Of a stretch of DNA of 35,093 bases, positions 12,882 to 20,012 are shown piece after piece (the first letter of the stretch is position 1; each line of letters opens with the position of its first letter). The stretch is from the NCBI GenBank assembly GCA_007376345.1, contig VMGA01000010.1, forward strand, positions 1 to 35,093, given 5' to 3'. Position numbers and translations under genes: made by a program. The stretch comes from Microgenomates group bacterium Gr01-1014_16 (GTDB taxonomy: Bacteria > Patescibacteriota > Microgenomatia > CAZETR01 > Amesbacteraceae). The notes under the pieces are model-generated. The model worked only from the letters and a program-made list of their open reading frames with translations. It ran no database searches and was not told where the DNA came from.

Positions 12882-14558
12882 ATGAAATACATTGCTTATT
12901 GTAGAAAAAGTACTGACGAAAAGGATCGCCAAATCCTTAGTATTGAGTCCCAAATCCAGGAGATTCGGGACTTTACTCAAAGACAGCATTTAGAGATTAT
13001 AGAATTTGCAGTCGAAGCCAAAACCGCTAAAATTCCCGGTCGGGAAGTCTTTGAGCAAGTGTTAAGGAGAATTGAGAAAGGAGAGGCTCAAGGCGTAGTT
13101 TCCTGGCACCCGGATCGATTGGCCAGAAATAGTATTGACGGCGGCAAGATAATCTATCTTCTGGATACCGGTAAACTAATTGACCTTAAATTCCCATCGT
13201 TTTGGTTTGAAAATTCACCTCAAGGCAAGTTTGTATTAAATATCGCTTTCGGCCAATCTAAATACTATGTGGACAACTTATCCGAGAATGTCAAACGTGG
13301 TTTAAAACAACTTCTGCGCAATGGAATCTGGCCAGCCAAACCGCCCTACGGCTATATTTATAATAAATCTGCTAAGAAGCACGAGATTGACCCGATAAAA
13401 TCCAAACTCATCAAAAAGGCTTTCCACAAGTATGCCATTGCAGAATGGAATCAAACGCAAATATCCAAAGTATTGTTTGAACAAGGTTACAAACGGAAAA
13501 ACGGTAAATCACTTAGCTTAAATGAAGTTGTCCGTTTTCTAACCAACAAATTCTATATCGGTCTGTTTAAATACAATAGTGAATGGTACGAGGGAACTCA
13601 CGACCAATTTGTCCCCAAGGATCTTTTTGATGAAGTCCAAAGAAAACTCAACCAAAACAAACGCAACTTTGCCAACCGTAAATTCAACTTTTTAGGGCTA
13701 ATTAAATGTGGTGAATGTGGAGCGAGTATTACCGCTGAACACAAATTCAAGTTTTACAAACGCACTCGTGGCAAAGTTGAGTATATTTACTACCGGTGTA
13801 CTAAAAAGTTGAGACATTGTGGCCAAAAGTACATTCAGGAACCGAATCTCGAGCAACAACTTCGCAAAACCATTTCTGATGTGGCTTTACCCCCAACTTG
13901 GGCGGATCAGTGGATGAAATGGTTGGAAAGAGATGAGTTAATCGAAGAACAAACTGCCAGTGGCAAAGTAATAAGGTTACAGAGTTTAGTGAAAACACAC
14001 GATGAAAAGTTGAACACACTTTTAGACGGATATCTGGATGGAACGATTGAGTCCGAAACCTACAAGAGCAAGAAGAATCAATTGTTTGAGGAAAAGGTCA
14101 AGCTTCACGAAGAAATAATCAAACTTGAGAGTCAGGGTTCCACTTGGCTCGGACCAATGCGAGAATTTATACAAACCGCGAAGAATGGGGACAAAATGGC
14201 GCGCGCAAAAAATAATGGCGAAGAATTAGCAATCTTCGCCAGAAACATCGGCTCGGACTACTTTTTAACTGACCGGCAACTCAGGGTGAACTACAAAAAG
14301 GGCTTTGCTAGGCTCTGCGTGACCCCCACCGCGCAGACTGTGGCCCTGCGGGCCACCGACCACTCACTTTCTTCGTTGGCGGCCGCCAGTTTCTGCCATT
14401 CCCATCCGGATCCGCAGTACGTGCTGGCCAGCCCCCACAGCGTCTCGCCTCTGGTTATCTCGTGGGTGACCACCTTCAGCTCCGCTTTCGGCAAATTCAA
14501 TTTCATGCCGATCTCCAACAAACCAGGATTAGACAGAGCATCTTTATTTTCGGCATAA
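12882..14558 (+). CDS. Large serine recombinase 1
   Basis: A 558-residue frame. The resolvase domain begins MKYIAYCRKSTDE with nucleophile Ser10 and contains HPDRLARNSIDGG. The recombinase domain (about residues 150-250) has KPPYGYIYN. A zinc ribbon follows: KCGECGAS and YYRCTKKLRHCGQ. A coiled-coil region then runs to about 460. This is the domain order of phage-type and transposon-type large serine recombinases. The native tail probably ends soon after NYKKGFARLCVTPTAQT; from SLAAASFCHSH onward the frame runs antisense through the host LysM gene, because the right end of the element lies inside the coding region (14372). In the circular form the tail would be ELIFKKVRTDFRDSP. It should integrate and excise element 1. 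Confidence 0.88.
   Translation: MKYIAYCRKSTDEKDRQILSIESQIQEIRDFTQRQHLEIIEFAVEAKTAKIPGREVFEQVLRRIEKGEAQGVVSWHPDRLARNSIDGGKIIYLLDTGKLIDLKFPSFWFENSPQGKFVLNIAFGQSKYYVDNLSENVKRGLKQLLRNGIWPAKPPYGYIYNKSAKKHEIDPIKSKLIKKAFHKYAIAEWNQTQISKVLFEQGYKRKNGKSLSLNEVVRFLTNKFYIGLFKYNSEWYEGTHDQFVPKDLFDEVQRKLNQNKRNFANRKFNFLGLIKCGECGASITAEHKFKFYKRTRGKVEYIYYRCTKKLRHCGQKYIQEPNLEQQLRKTISDVALPPTWADQWMKWLERDELIEEQTASGKVIRLQSLVKTHDEKLNTLLDGYLDGTIESETYKSKKNQLFEEKVKLHEEIIKLESQGSTWLGPMREFIQTAKNGDKMARAKNNGEELAIFARNIGSDYFLTDRQLRVNYKKGFARLCVTPTAQTVALRATDHSLSSLAAASFCHSHPDPQYVLASPHSVSPLVISWVTTFSSAFGKFNFMPISNKPGLDRASLFSA
14199..14372 (+). repeat. Right end of element 1, inside the recombinase gene, with internal hairpin
   Basis: GCGCGCGCAAAAAA at 14199-14212 is the inverted counterpart of 5927-5940 at the left end. 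A 9-bp inverted repeat TGGCGAAGA (14216-14224) / TCTTCGCCA (14233-14241) follows. The segment 14278-14371 is repeated in reverse inside cassette 1, and homology stops at CACTCACTTTCT (14361-14372), which marks the crossover. Confidence 0.65.
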
Positions 14559-14818
14559 ATATCCACCCAGTTGTATCCTGATCCGTAAGCTTTCTCGGCA
14601 ATTTTCCACAAATTGTCACCGGCTTTAACAGTATATGCGGCCGGTAATTGATCCCCTGTAGGCACCTCACCATCAGATTCGACTTCGGTCTGATCAGAAG
14701 ATGTCTGTTCCCGGTCAACTTTATTGACAGATTTGAAATAGTTAAACAGCAAAGCACCTACCAAAACAACCACTCCGATCCCCAACATCCGGCTAAAAGT
14801 CGTTTCGTTGATTTTCAA
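14291..14818 (-). CDS. Membrane-anchored LysM protein with its 3' end replaced by element 1
   Basis: A 175-residue frame with a TTG start; GGAGG lies 13 nt upstream. One N-terminal membrane segment (LGIGVVVLVGALLFNYF) is followed by a LysM domain (TVKAGDNLWKIAEKAYGSGY to GMKLNLP) and a second LysM that is cut short (EITRGETLWGLASTYCGSGW, then QKLAAANE). LysM binds peptidoglycan or chitin-like glycans. The last ~27 residues (ESEWSVARRATVCAVG and on) are encoded by element 1 and are not LysM-like. Joining 14373 to 5818 would give a different tail (ETKNSIMKVF) with a stop at 5789, just after the RRM gene. No ATG is visible, so the start is tentative. Confidence 0.7.
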   Translation of the reverse strand: MKINETTFSRMLGIGVVVLVGALLFNYFKSVNKVDREQTSSDQTEVESDGEVPTGDQLPAAYTVKAGDNLWKIAEKAYGSGYNWVDIYAENKDALSNPGLLEIGMKLNLPKAELKVVTHEITRGETLWGLASTYCGSGWEWQKLAAANEESEWSVARRATVCAVGVTQSLAKPFL

Positions 14819-14892
14819 TTTGTATTCAAAACCTCCGTTCCAGGCAGATCTTTTGGCTGAATATATATCTCTTCACTCCATTTTGCAATGGG

Positions 14893-14964
14893 CGGGGTCT
14901 GTACGAAAAAGTTCGAACCTGCTTTACCTCGTAATGTCGCAGCTCCCTTTTTTACGCGCGCGCT
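14893..14964 (+). repeat. Left end of element 2
   Basis: Begins at the CGGG core. On the minus strand it carries GCGCGCGCGTAAAAAA (complement at 14948-14963), which matches recombinase 2 at 21635-21648, followed by a frame reading GKAGSNFFVQTP, similar to GKNIGSNYFLHQRQ of recombinase 2. It is repeated without mismatches that I can see, in reverse, at about 20111-20172 inside cassette 2. Confidence 0.65.
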
Positions 14965-15397
14965 TGTCCCGCTTCGGCGGGACAGAACCCACGAACCAAT
15001 TAACGAAAACCATTATACTGCATTCCGACTCAACCCACCCGCCCCCGGATATGGAAGGCGGCGACCCCACGCCTCCCGCCGCAGTCGCCCTCGGTCAGCG
15101 TCTGCGGGCGGTGGCGGATCCCCGTTCGACTTGCTCACGGCTGCCACTTCTTTACAACCTTTCACAGCTTTCACAGGTCAAAGTACATTTCCACCTCATA
15201 GGTAAAAGCGATGGTCGGCGTGGGGTGATTCCGCTTTCGCCCCCGCCTTTTATATCGTACCCCATCCTCGGGTCCGCACGGCTCCGCGAGGACACTCCAC
15301 GGCTCACTGCGGCTCGCTGGGGTCGTCCCGCCTAATTCGGCGGGACTCCTTTTAGCAGCTAATCCCCGAATCTGGGGCGGGGGCGGCGGACGCCGCC
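14965..15397 (-). other. Conserved structured noncoding block B
   Basis: No credible reading frame. It starts with a strong hairpin TGTCCCGC-TTCG-GCGGGACA (14965-14984). Three sub-blocks match block A: 15031-15070 (AAGGCGGCGACCCCAC), 15221-15300 (GGGGTGATTCCGC, GCCCCCGCC, ACCCCATCCTCGGGTCCG, CGCGAGGAC) and 15345-15397 (GGGGCGGGGGC, GGCGGCGGACGCCGCC). Complementary pairs GCCCCCGCC/GGCGGGGGC and TGGGGT/ACCCCA are kept in both copies while intervening sequence differs. A further hairpin GTCCCGCC/GGCGGGAC lies near 15325-15345 and has no exact partner in block A. Confidence 0.55.
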
Positions 15398-15466
15398 AAT
15401 TTATAAATCGGATTCAAACTAATACCTTCTGTGAGCCCCTGTGGTGCCGTTTACCGGCCATTTTCC

Positions 15467-15494
15467 TTGACAACACTACAGATAGTGGTACACT
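15467..15494 (+). promoter_or_regulatory. Sigma70-like promoter for the HicA-like gene
   Basis: TTGACA (15467-15472) and TACACT (15489-15494) are 16 nt apart. The spacer holds a short inverted repeat CACTA-CAGA-TAGTG that could be an operator. It is the only clear promoter in the 200 nt between block B and the gene. Confidence 0.6.
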
Positions 15495-15548
15495 TTATTT
15501 AACAACAAAGTATCTCAAAAGATACATAGACAAATTAGGGATTGATCC

Positions 15549-15578
15549 GCCCCGGTTTGCAGAAAGACTGGGGTTTTT
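15549..15578 (+). terminator. Possible intrinsic terminator or attenuator in the leader
   Basis: CCCCGGTTT and AAGACTGGGG form a stem, followed by a run of five T, about 20 nt before the start at 15595. Because it lies between the promoter and the gene, it could act as an attenuator in the leader. Confidence 0.4.
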
Positions 15579-15594
15579 ATTAACTATTTGAATT

Positions 15595-15837
15595 ATGTCA
15601 ACTTTAGGCAATAGACTTATCAAATTATTTACGAATCTAAAATGGACAACTCCCAGAGTGGGTTTGGCAAATCATGGGAGAAAGTGGTGTCCGCCACCAG
15701 GTGTAACTACAAGCTATCCGGGGCAACAACCATTTATCTTGATGCCACGAAAAGTCAACGAGAATGTTATTAAATACATCATCCAAGAGCTAAAGAGGTT
15801 CGGGTATGCCAAGAAAGATCTAGAGGACGAACTCTAA
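15595..15837 (+). CDS. HicA-like small protein
   Basis: An 80-residue basic protein. The C-terminal half, FILMPRKVNENVIKYIIQEL followed by KRFGYAKKDLEDEL, aligns in pattern with the end of HicA mRNA interferases (TVPxHxxELxxGTLRxILKQAGLSxxEF). NHGRKW upstream may correspond to the catalytic-His strand. The resemblance is weak in the first 45 residues, so function is not certain. It overlaps the end of a HicB-like gene by 4 bp but in convergent orientation, unlike classical hicAB operons. It is preceded by a promoter and a possible attenuator. Confidence 0.45.
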   Translation: MSTLGNRLIKLFTNLKWTTPRVGLANHGRKWCPPPGVTTSYPGQQPFILMPRKVNENVIKYIIQELKRFGYAKKDLEDEL

Positions 15838-16199
15838 GCGGTTACAAGTCTTGCTCGAAAAACTGGCTCAGGTGGATATACCACTGTTCCATCGTCTAAT
15901 TTCAAAGTAAGCGTATCAGGAAGCTTCCTCGCGCGGTATCTGGGAACGTCAAAATAGGTAAGAATAGAGTCAAAAATAGCCTCTCTAAGTTCTGATTCGT
16001 TTTCTCCACTTGCTATTAGACCAGGGTAATCTACCGATTCTACCCAAATTAAACCCCGATCTCGGTGAGTCTTAAATTGAAGATCCAGTTTAAATGGGGG
16101 TAAGGAAGGGGGTCGATTTCGCAAGATATCAAACAAAACGAAATCCTTCAAATCTAACAATAAATCTATCAATTTATATTTTACTATACTCATATTCAT
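15834..16199 (-). CDS. HicB-like antitoxin-fold protein
   Basis: A 121-residue protein. GLIWVESVDYPGLIASGENE followed by SELREAIFDSILTYF is the HicB partial RNase H-like core (the pattern W(V/A)xxxxYPGLxxxGxxxxEAxxNxxEAI). The N-terminal ~50 residues are an extra basic segment. No clear DNA-binding domain is seen at the C-terminus, which ends PPEPVFRARLVTA. In HicAB systems HicB neutralises HicA. Here the two genes converge with a 4-bp overlap, so pairing is inferred from proximity only. Confidence 0.6.
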   Translation of the reverse strand: MNMSIVKYKLIDLLLDLKDFVLFDILRNRPPSLPPFKLDLQFKTHRDRGLIWVESVDYPGLIASGENESELREAIFDSILTYFDVPRYRARKLPDTLTLKLDDGTVVYPPEPVFRARLVTA

Positions 16200-16246
16200 A
16201 TTAATTCACATTATAATACTACGTCACTAGTATCGGGCCAGGAAGT

Positions 16247-16363
16247 TTGGTTGTCAATCGTCTTCTGTGTGCAGTCAGACAACTGATCGAAAAAGAGCCA
16301 TTGTACTGGGATTATATACCTGATGAGTATTTTAGTCCAGATTACCAAAAAAATAAACCCTAA
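16247..16363 (+). pseudogene. Possible small ORF or gene remnant
   Basis: A 38-codon frame with a TTG start: LVVNRLLCAVRQLIEKEPLY followed by WDYIPDEYFSPDYQK. The composition looks protein-like, and the frame stays open about 16 codons further upstream without a better start. I do not recognise it. It fills much of the 220-bp gap between the HicB-like gene and the rRNA methyltransferase gene and may be a fragment of a lost gene. Confidence 0.3.
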
Positions 16364-16420
16364 CACCTGGAATCTCAAAGAATAACGGTGAAAGAGTATC
16401 GCGAAGTGTAAAATTAAGCC

Positions 16421-17293
16421 ATGGCAGCAACTTTGTGGCATTCGCAAAACTTCATTGGTAATCCCAGTCTCGTCTCCAAACTACTTGGAATGACGGATAT
16501 AAACTCGTCTGATTTCGTGATTGAAATTGGTCCCGGAAAGGGCGCAATAACTGGACAGTTGGTCAGATCGGCTGGTTCAGTGTTGGCAATTGAAGCTGAC
16601 TTGAATCTCGCGAACAAACTTAACATCCAGAATGTCAAGGTAATTCAAGGAGATTTCTTAAAACATGCTCTCCCAGATCAAGTATACAAAGTCGTCGCAA
16701 ATATCCCCTTCAACTTAACCGCCGAAATAATTAGGAAGTTGTTTTTGAGCGATGAGAACAAGCCTGAGGCTGCTTTTCTAATCATGCAGAATGAAGCAGC
16801 CCAAAAGTTTGCCGGAGTACCCAAAGCTACCCTTTCTTCTATTTTGATTCAAGTTGAGTACGACACCAGGATACTGACTAAAATCGACAAAGGAGAATTT
16901 GTTCCCACTTCCAAAGTCGACGCCGCCTTTATTTCGTTTATAAAAAGGGGTCAACCATTGGTTAACCGGACATATTCTCGAGAATTCGCAGACTTTGTTG
17001 CCTACGGCTATAAATATTTTCGATGGAATGAGCCGTTGATAAGCGTCTTTGATAGATTATTTACCAATTCCCAGAAAGAAAATCTGGAGAAAAAATTTCA
17101 ATTAACCGGCCAAAAAGTTTCCGACTTAGAAGTGTTTAAATGGATCGGACTATTTAATGATCTGGTGGATCAAGTGGCAACAGAAAAGTGGGATATATTC
17201 CGTGGAACAATGGAAAAATTAACTGAAGAACAATCACGGCTACAAAAACGACACAAAACTCAAACAAATCTTGGGAAAACTAATAAATCGTAG
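16421..17293 (+). CDS. rRNA adenine N6-dimethyltransferase, Erm/KsgA family
   Basis: A 290-residue SAM-dependent methyltransferase. HSQNFIGNPSLVSKLL leads into motif I EIGPGKGAIT (residues 35-44), the acidic motif II IEAD (57-60), GDFL (77-80) and catalytic motif IV NIPFNLT (94-100). NIPF, not NLPY, is closer to Erm proteins (23S rRNA) than to host RsmA/KsgA (16S rRNA). The ~70-residue C-terminal domain is rich in Lys and Gln. It is carried inside mobile element 2, which also favours an accessory Erm-like gene over the housekeeping enzyme. The target and any effect on macrolide susceptibility are inferred from family only. Alternative: a diverged KsgA. Confidence 0.8.
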   Translation: MAATLWHSQNFIGNPSLVSKLLGMTDINSSDFVIEIGPGKGAITGQLVRSAGSVLAIEADLNLANKLNIQNVKVIQGDFLKHALPDQVYKVVANIPFNLTAEIIRKLFLSDENKPEAAFLIMQNEAAQKFAGVPKATLSSILIQVEYDTRILTKIDKGEFVPTSKVDAAFISFIKRGQPLVNRTYSREFADFVAYGYKYFRWNEPLISVFDRLFTNSQKENLEKKFQLTGQKVSDLEVFKWIGLFNDLVDQVATEKWDIFRGTMEKLTEEQSRLQKRHKTQTNLGKTNKS

Positions 17294-17316
17294 TAAACTT
17301 TTTATATCTACACTGG

Positions 17317-18003
17317 ATGAAAACCCGCCTACCAAAATCAAAAGGGGATTGGAAAACTGCAGTCGCTGTTGGTGCTACAGCGTTAATAGCCTCAGGTGGA
17401 TTATGGTGGATTGGTGATAGGAATAAAATTCCTGTTCCGGCCTACAAAATGCTCCGGGTCATAGACGGCGACACCTTTGAAACTACCGAACGTCAATTAA
17501 TCCGACTCTCCGGCGTCAACGCTCCGGAATTGGCAAATTGTTATGGCCAAGAGGCTAAAAGCACATTACAAAAATTAATTACTAACAAAAATCTTTATCT
17601 CAAAGTTATTTACCGCGACGGCAGCAATCGCCTGATCAGCCACGTTTATACCGATAAAGGGTTAGTTGCAACTCAGCTCGCTCGGGAAGGCACTGTATAC
17701 GACTTCGGTAGGGGTCTAGATGACCCTGAATTTGACCAAGCTGTAGATTATGCAAAGTCACACAAAATCGGAATTTTCAGCCCCAAATGCACACAGACAA
17801 TCAATACTGCCAATCCCAAGTGTGCCATCAAAGGCAATGTTCGCACTCCAGACTCCAAGCTATATCGTTTTCCGGGATGTGGAAATTACACAACCACGTT
17901 AGTTCAATTGTCATTAGACGATCGCTGGTTTTGTACCGAAAAAGAAGCTCAATCAGCCGGTTTTTCCAAAGGTTCAGACTGTTTTAACCAGAGTTGGAAA
18001 TAA
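17317..18003 (+). CDS. Thermonuclease-like (SNase) protein with Cys-rich C-terminal domain
   Basis: A 228-residue protein with an N-terminal hydrophobic segment (about residues 14-32) that may export or anchor it. The staphylococcal nuclease domain shows VIDGDTFE (Asp50, Asp52), IRLSGVNAPE (Arg63, Glu71) and an Arg in DGSNRLISHVY. These are the metal-binding and catalytic positions, so it is probably an active Ca-dependent nuclease outside the cytoplasm. After residue ~160 a second region, KLYRFPGCGNYTTTLV then DRWFCTEKEAQSAGF, is a small Cys-containing domain often found after SNase in bacteria. It starts 24 nt after the Erm-like gene, so the two may share a transcript. Confidence 0.82.
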   Translation: MKTRLPKSKGDWKTAVAVGATALIASGGLWWIGDRNKIPVPAYKMLRVIDGDTFETTERQLIRLSGVNAPELANCYGQEAKSTLQKLITNKNLYLKVIYRDGSNRLISHVYTDKGLVATQLAREGTVYDFGRGLDDPEFDQAVDYAKSHKIGIFSPKCTQTINTANPKCAIKGNVRTPDSKLYRFPGCGNYTTTLVQLSLDDRWFCTEKEAQSAGFSKGSDCFNQSWK

Positions 18004-18009
18004 GTAGAA

Positions 18010-18211
18010 TTATCTGACAGGAAAATTAATGTGATAATGCGCAAAAACCAAATAGGTGTCGTATCTGATTTCTTCTTCAATTACTTGATCCATAACCACC
18101 AGAAAGTCCAGTGCCTAAAATTTTCTTAATTTCTAATTTCATTCTAAGGTCTATTTTACTCTTTAACCACCATATAAATCGAGGAACCATCCAATTTATG
18201 CTCTGTCTCAT
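18010..18211 (-). pseudogene. Possible frameshifted small gene downstream of the deacetylase gene
   Basis: Two overlapping short frames on the minus strand look protein-like: an ATG at 18211 gives MRQSINWMVPRFIWWLKSKI and on to a stop at 18077, and in another frame VMDQVIEEEIRYDTYLVFAH ends at 18010. Together they could be the remnant of one small gene that followed the ChbG-like gene. I do not recognise a family. Apart from this the 246-bp gap holds nothing I can identify. Confidence 0.25.
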
Positions 18212-18249
18212 TTCTATCGCAACTCACGCTTAGCAAGGAATACAAAGTA

Positions 18250-19011
18250 TCAAATCTCACAGGAAGGAACCAATTGTAAGTTTTCTTCCTCTACCAGGCT
18301 TAGGAAATAGTCCGAAAGTAAAAAGTTAACGTCGTCTAGTCGCTCTTGGATAAATGAAGTTAAACCCTTTTCAAAATCAGTTGAATACCCCGGATGAAAA
18401 AATATCTCAATTGATTTTATTTGTCCTAATTGTTTGAGAAAAGCTAAATCCTGTTTATAAGCGGTGTATATGTCCTTGGGAAAACCATATCTAAAACCAA
18501 GAATTGCGTCGGCGGTTCTGCCAATGTTTAAGCCTTTTGGAGTCTCATCGGCTTTAAGAGTGAAATGGCCAAGAGTGTTAGAGCGCTCACCCCTGCGAGC
18601 ATAACAGATATTCCTGACACAATAATCGGCAATATACCTGACAATTTTTGAATTTAATGAGATTTGTTTGTGCCCAATGATGTGTTTAGGGGTAAAACCG
18701 ATTAGTTGTTCAAATAGACGAACCTCTTCCTCAAAAGCAGCGATTAATTGCTCGGGAGTCCAGTTCAGTAAGATATCATCGTAATCTTTTCCTCTCAAAA
18801 CCTTGCCATCCTTGGAAATTCGACAAAGTGAGAAATGTAGTCCCACGTTTTGCACGCTGTTGTTTTTGATGTAATTAACAGCGTTCATGGAACCATAACA
18901 ATCAACCATGAGGGAAAGTTCAGTTATCCGACCTTTTTCATAAGCCTCAATTATGGCTCTGTTAGTGTTTTCAGTAAATCCGAAGTCGTCTGCCGTTGTT
19001 AGTGTCTTCAT
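18250..19011 (-). CDS. ChbG/YdjC-like carbohydrate deacetylase
   Basis: A 253-residue TIM-barrel-like deacetylase. Metal-binding motifs are visible: TADDFGFTENTNRAI (Asp8, Asp9), NVGLHFSL (His), IIGHKQISLN (His) and IEIFFHPGYS (His). Family members remove N-acetyl groups from chito-oligosaccharides or related sugars in the cytoplasm, and many lie near lipid or surface-glycan genes. The start overlaps the stop of the EamA transporter gene by ATGA (19008-19011), so the pair is translationally coupled; the transporter may move the deacetylase substrate or product. The substrate is not predictable from sequence. Confidence 0.85.
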   Translation of the reverse strand: MKTLTTADDFGFTENTNRAIIEAYEKGRITELSLMVDCYGSMNAVNYIKNNSVQNVGLHFSLCRISKDGKVLRGKDYDDILLNWTPEQLIAAFEEEVRLFEQLIGFTPKHIIGHKQISLNSKIVRYIADYCVRNICYARRGERSNTLGHFTLKADETPKGLNIGRTADAILGFRYGFPKDIYTAYKQDLAFLKQLGQIKSIEIFFHPGYSTDFEKGLTSFIQERLDDVNFLLSDYFLSLVEEENLQLVPSCEI

Positions 19012-19928
19012 GTGTTGTTTTTGGCCTCCACCTTATTCATGAGAATTACTGAAGCTACAATCAACAAACCACCTAAAATTTCTTTTAATGCCGGAGTCTC
19101 TGAAAAAACAATTAGTCCAATCAAAACCGCAAAGGCCGACTCTAGAGTCAAAATATTACTTGCGTGTACAGCTTCTACTTTTTGGAATCCATACTGGGAA
19201 AGAAAATTGTTTAGGACATTGAAGAAGCCTGATGCCAAGACAGCAATAATAATACCCAAACTCCAGCCACTTGACGGTAATGACTCTCCTGCCAAAATTG
19301 AAGCTAAAAATAATATTATTGAACCGATTAATAAAATTAGCGACGTAATTTCTTTGTTTGTCAGTAAGTTGGAGTGCCATTTTCGAGTAACATAAGCAAA
19401 AGAAAAGAAAACCGCGGATATGAGAGCGTAAAAGTCTCCTTTTACCCACGACAATAAGTTTGAATAGTCCTGAGCCGAAATCAGCATTACCCCACCAAAA
19501 GCCAGAATAATTAACAGAACCTTTTTAATTGTCAGTTTTTCCTTGAATAGTAAAAAGCCGAAAAATGCCGTTAGAGGAAGAGAACCGATAAATGAAACAT
19601 TGCTGTATTTGGTAAGTAGTAATGCCCTAGTGAACAGGTTGACACCAAGTATGTAAAACGAGATAGACCTAAGAGTTAACAAAGACCATTCTTTTAGAGT
19701 TATTCTTCTAAGTTTTGACAAATCTAGTGACTTGTTAAAAAAAATTAAACTCATCAGAAATGCAGCAAACATTCGAAGATAAATTTGTTGAAATATAGCA
19801 AAAGACGTGTTGAGGTATCTCACAAAAATACCCATAATTGCATAAATGAAAGCCAGCCACACCAGAACAATTACCCCTTTGTTATGGTCAGACAAAACTT
19901 TTAAGCGATTAATGATCTTGTTACTCAT
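19008..19928 (-). CDS. EamA/DMT-family transporter
   Basis: A 306-residue integral membrane protein with ten hydrophobic segments in two repeats of five, the EamA (drug/metabolite transporter) layout. Typical features are GVIVLVWLAFIYAIMGIFVR in helix 1, the end of repeat one GFLLFKEKLTIKKVLLIILA and the matching LIVFSETPALKEILGGLLIV near the C-terminus. The substrate is unknown. It is the first gene of a two-gene minus-strand operon with the ChbG-like deacetylase. Its upstream region (19929-20012) borders the recombinase 2 cassette. Confidence 0.88.
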   Translation of the reverse strand: MSNKIINRLKVLSDHNKGVIVLVWLAFIYAIMGIFVRYLNTSFAIFQQIYLRMFAAFLMSLIFFNKSLDLSKLRRITLKEWSLLTLRSISFYILGVNLFTRALLLTKYSNVSFIGSLPLTAFFGFLLFKEKLTIKKVLLIILAFGGVMLISAQDYSNLLSWVKGDFYALISAVFFSFAYVTRKWHSNLLTNKEITSLILLIGSIILFLASILAGESLPSSGWSLGIIIAVLASGFFNVLNNFLSQYGFQKVEAVHASNILTLESAFAVLIGLIVFSETPALKEILGGLLIVASVILMNKVEAKNNT

Positions 19929-20012
19929 TGGATCATTTTATGCTTTCGATTATCAAATTGGAATAACTATTGACTTCGGGTTAGATTAGGTAATAATTAA
20001 ATAAGTACCTTA

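Larger units (their letters stand above)
5819..14372 (+). mobile_element. Integrative element 1 (large serine recombinase, defence cargo)
   Basis: Boundaries are deduced from an internal copy of the end-to-end junction. Left edge: ...TTTTTTGTT|GAGCTGATT at 5819/5820. Right edge: CACTCACTTTCT|TCGTTGG at 14372/14373. The internal cassette at 12589-12863 reads, on the minus strand, CACTTTCT|GAGCTGATT, exactly the right edge joined to the left edge. Removing the element joins the RRM downstream region to the 3' part of the LysM gene. Cargo: DUF2130 protein, OLD nuclease, GIY-YIG protein, LexA-like repressor, Vsr, C5-methyltransferase, HNH endonuclease, XRE controller. Length about 8.55 kb. Confidence 0.75.
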
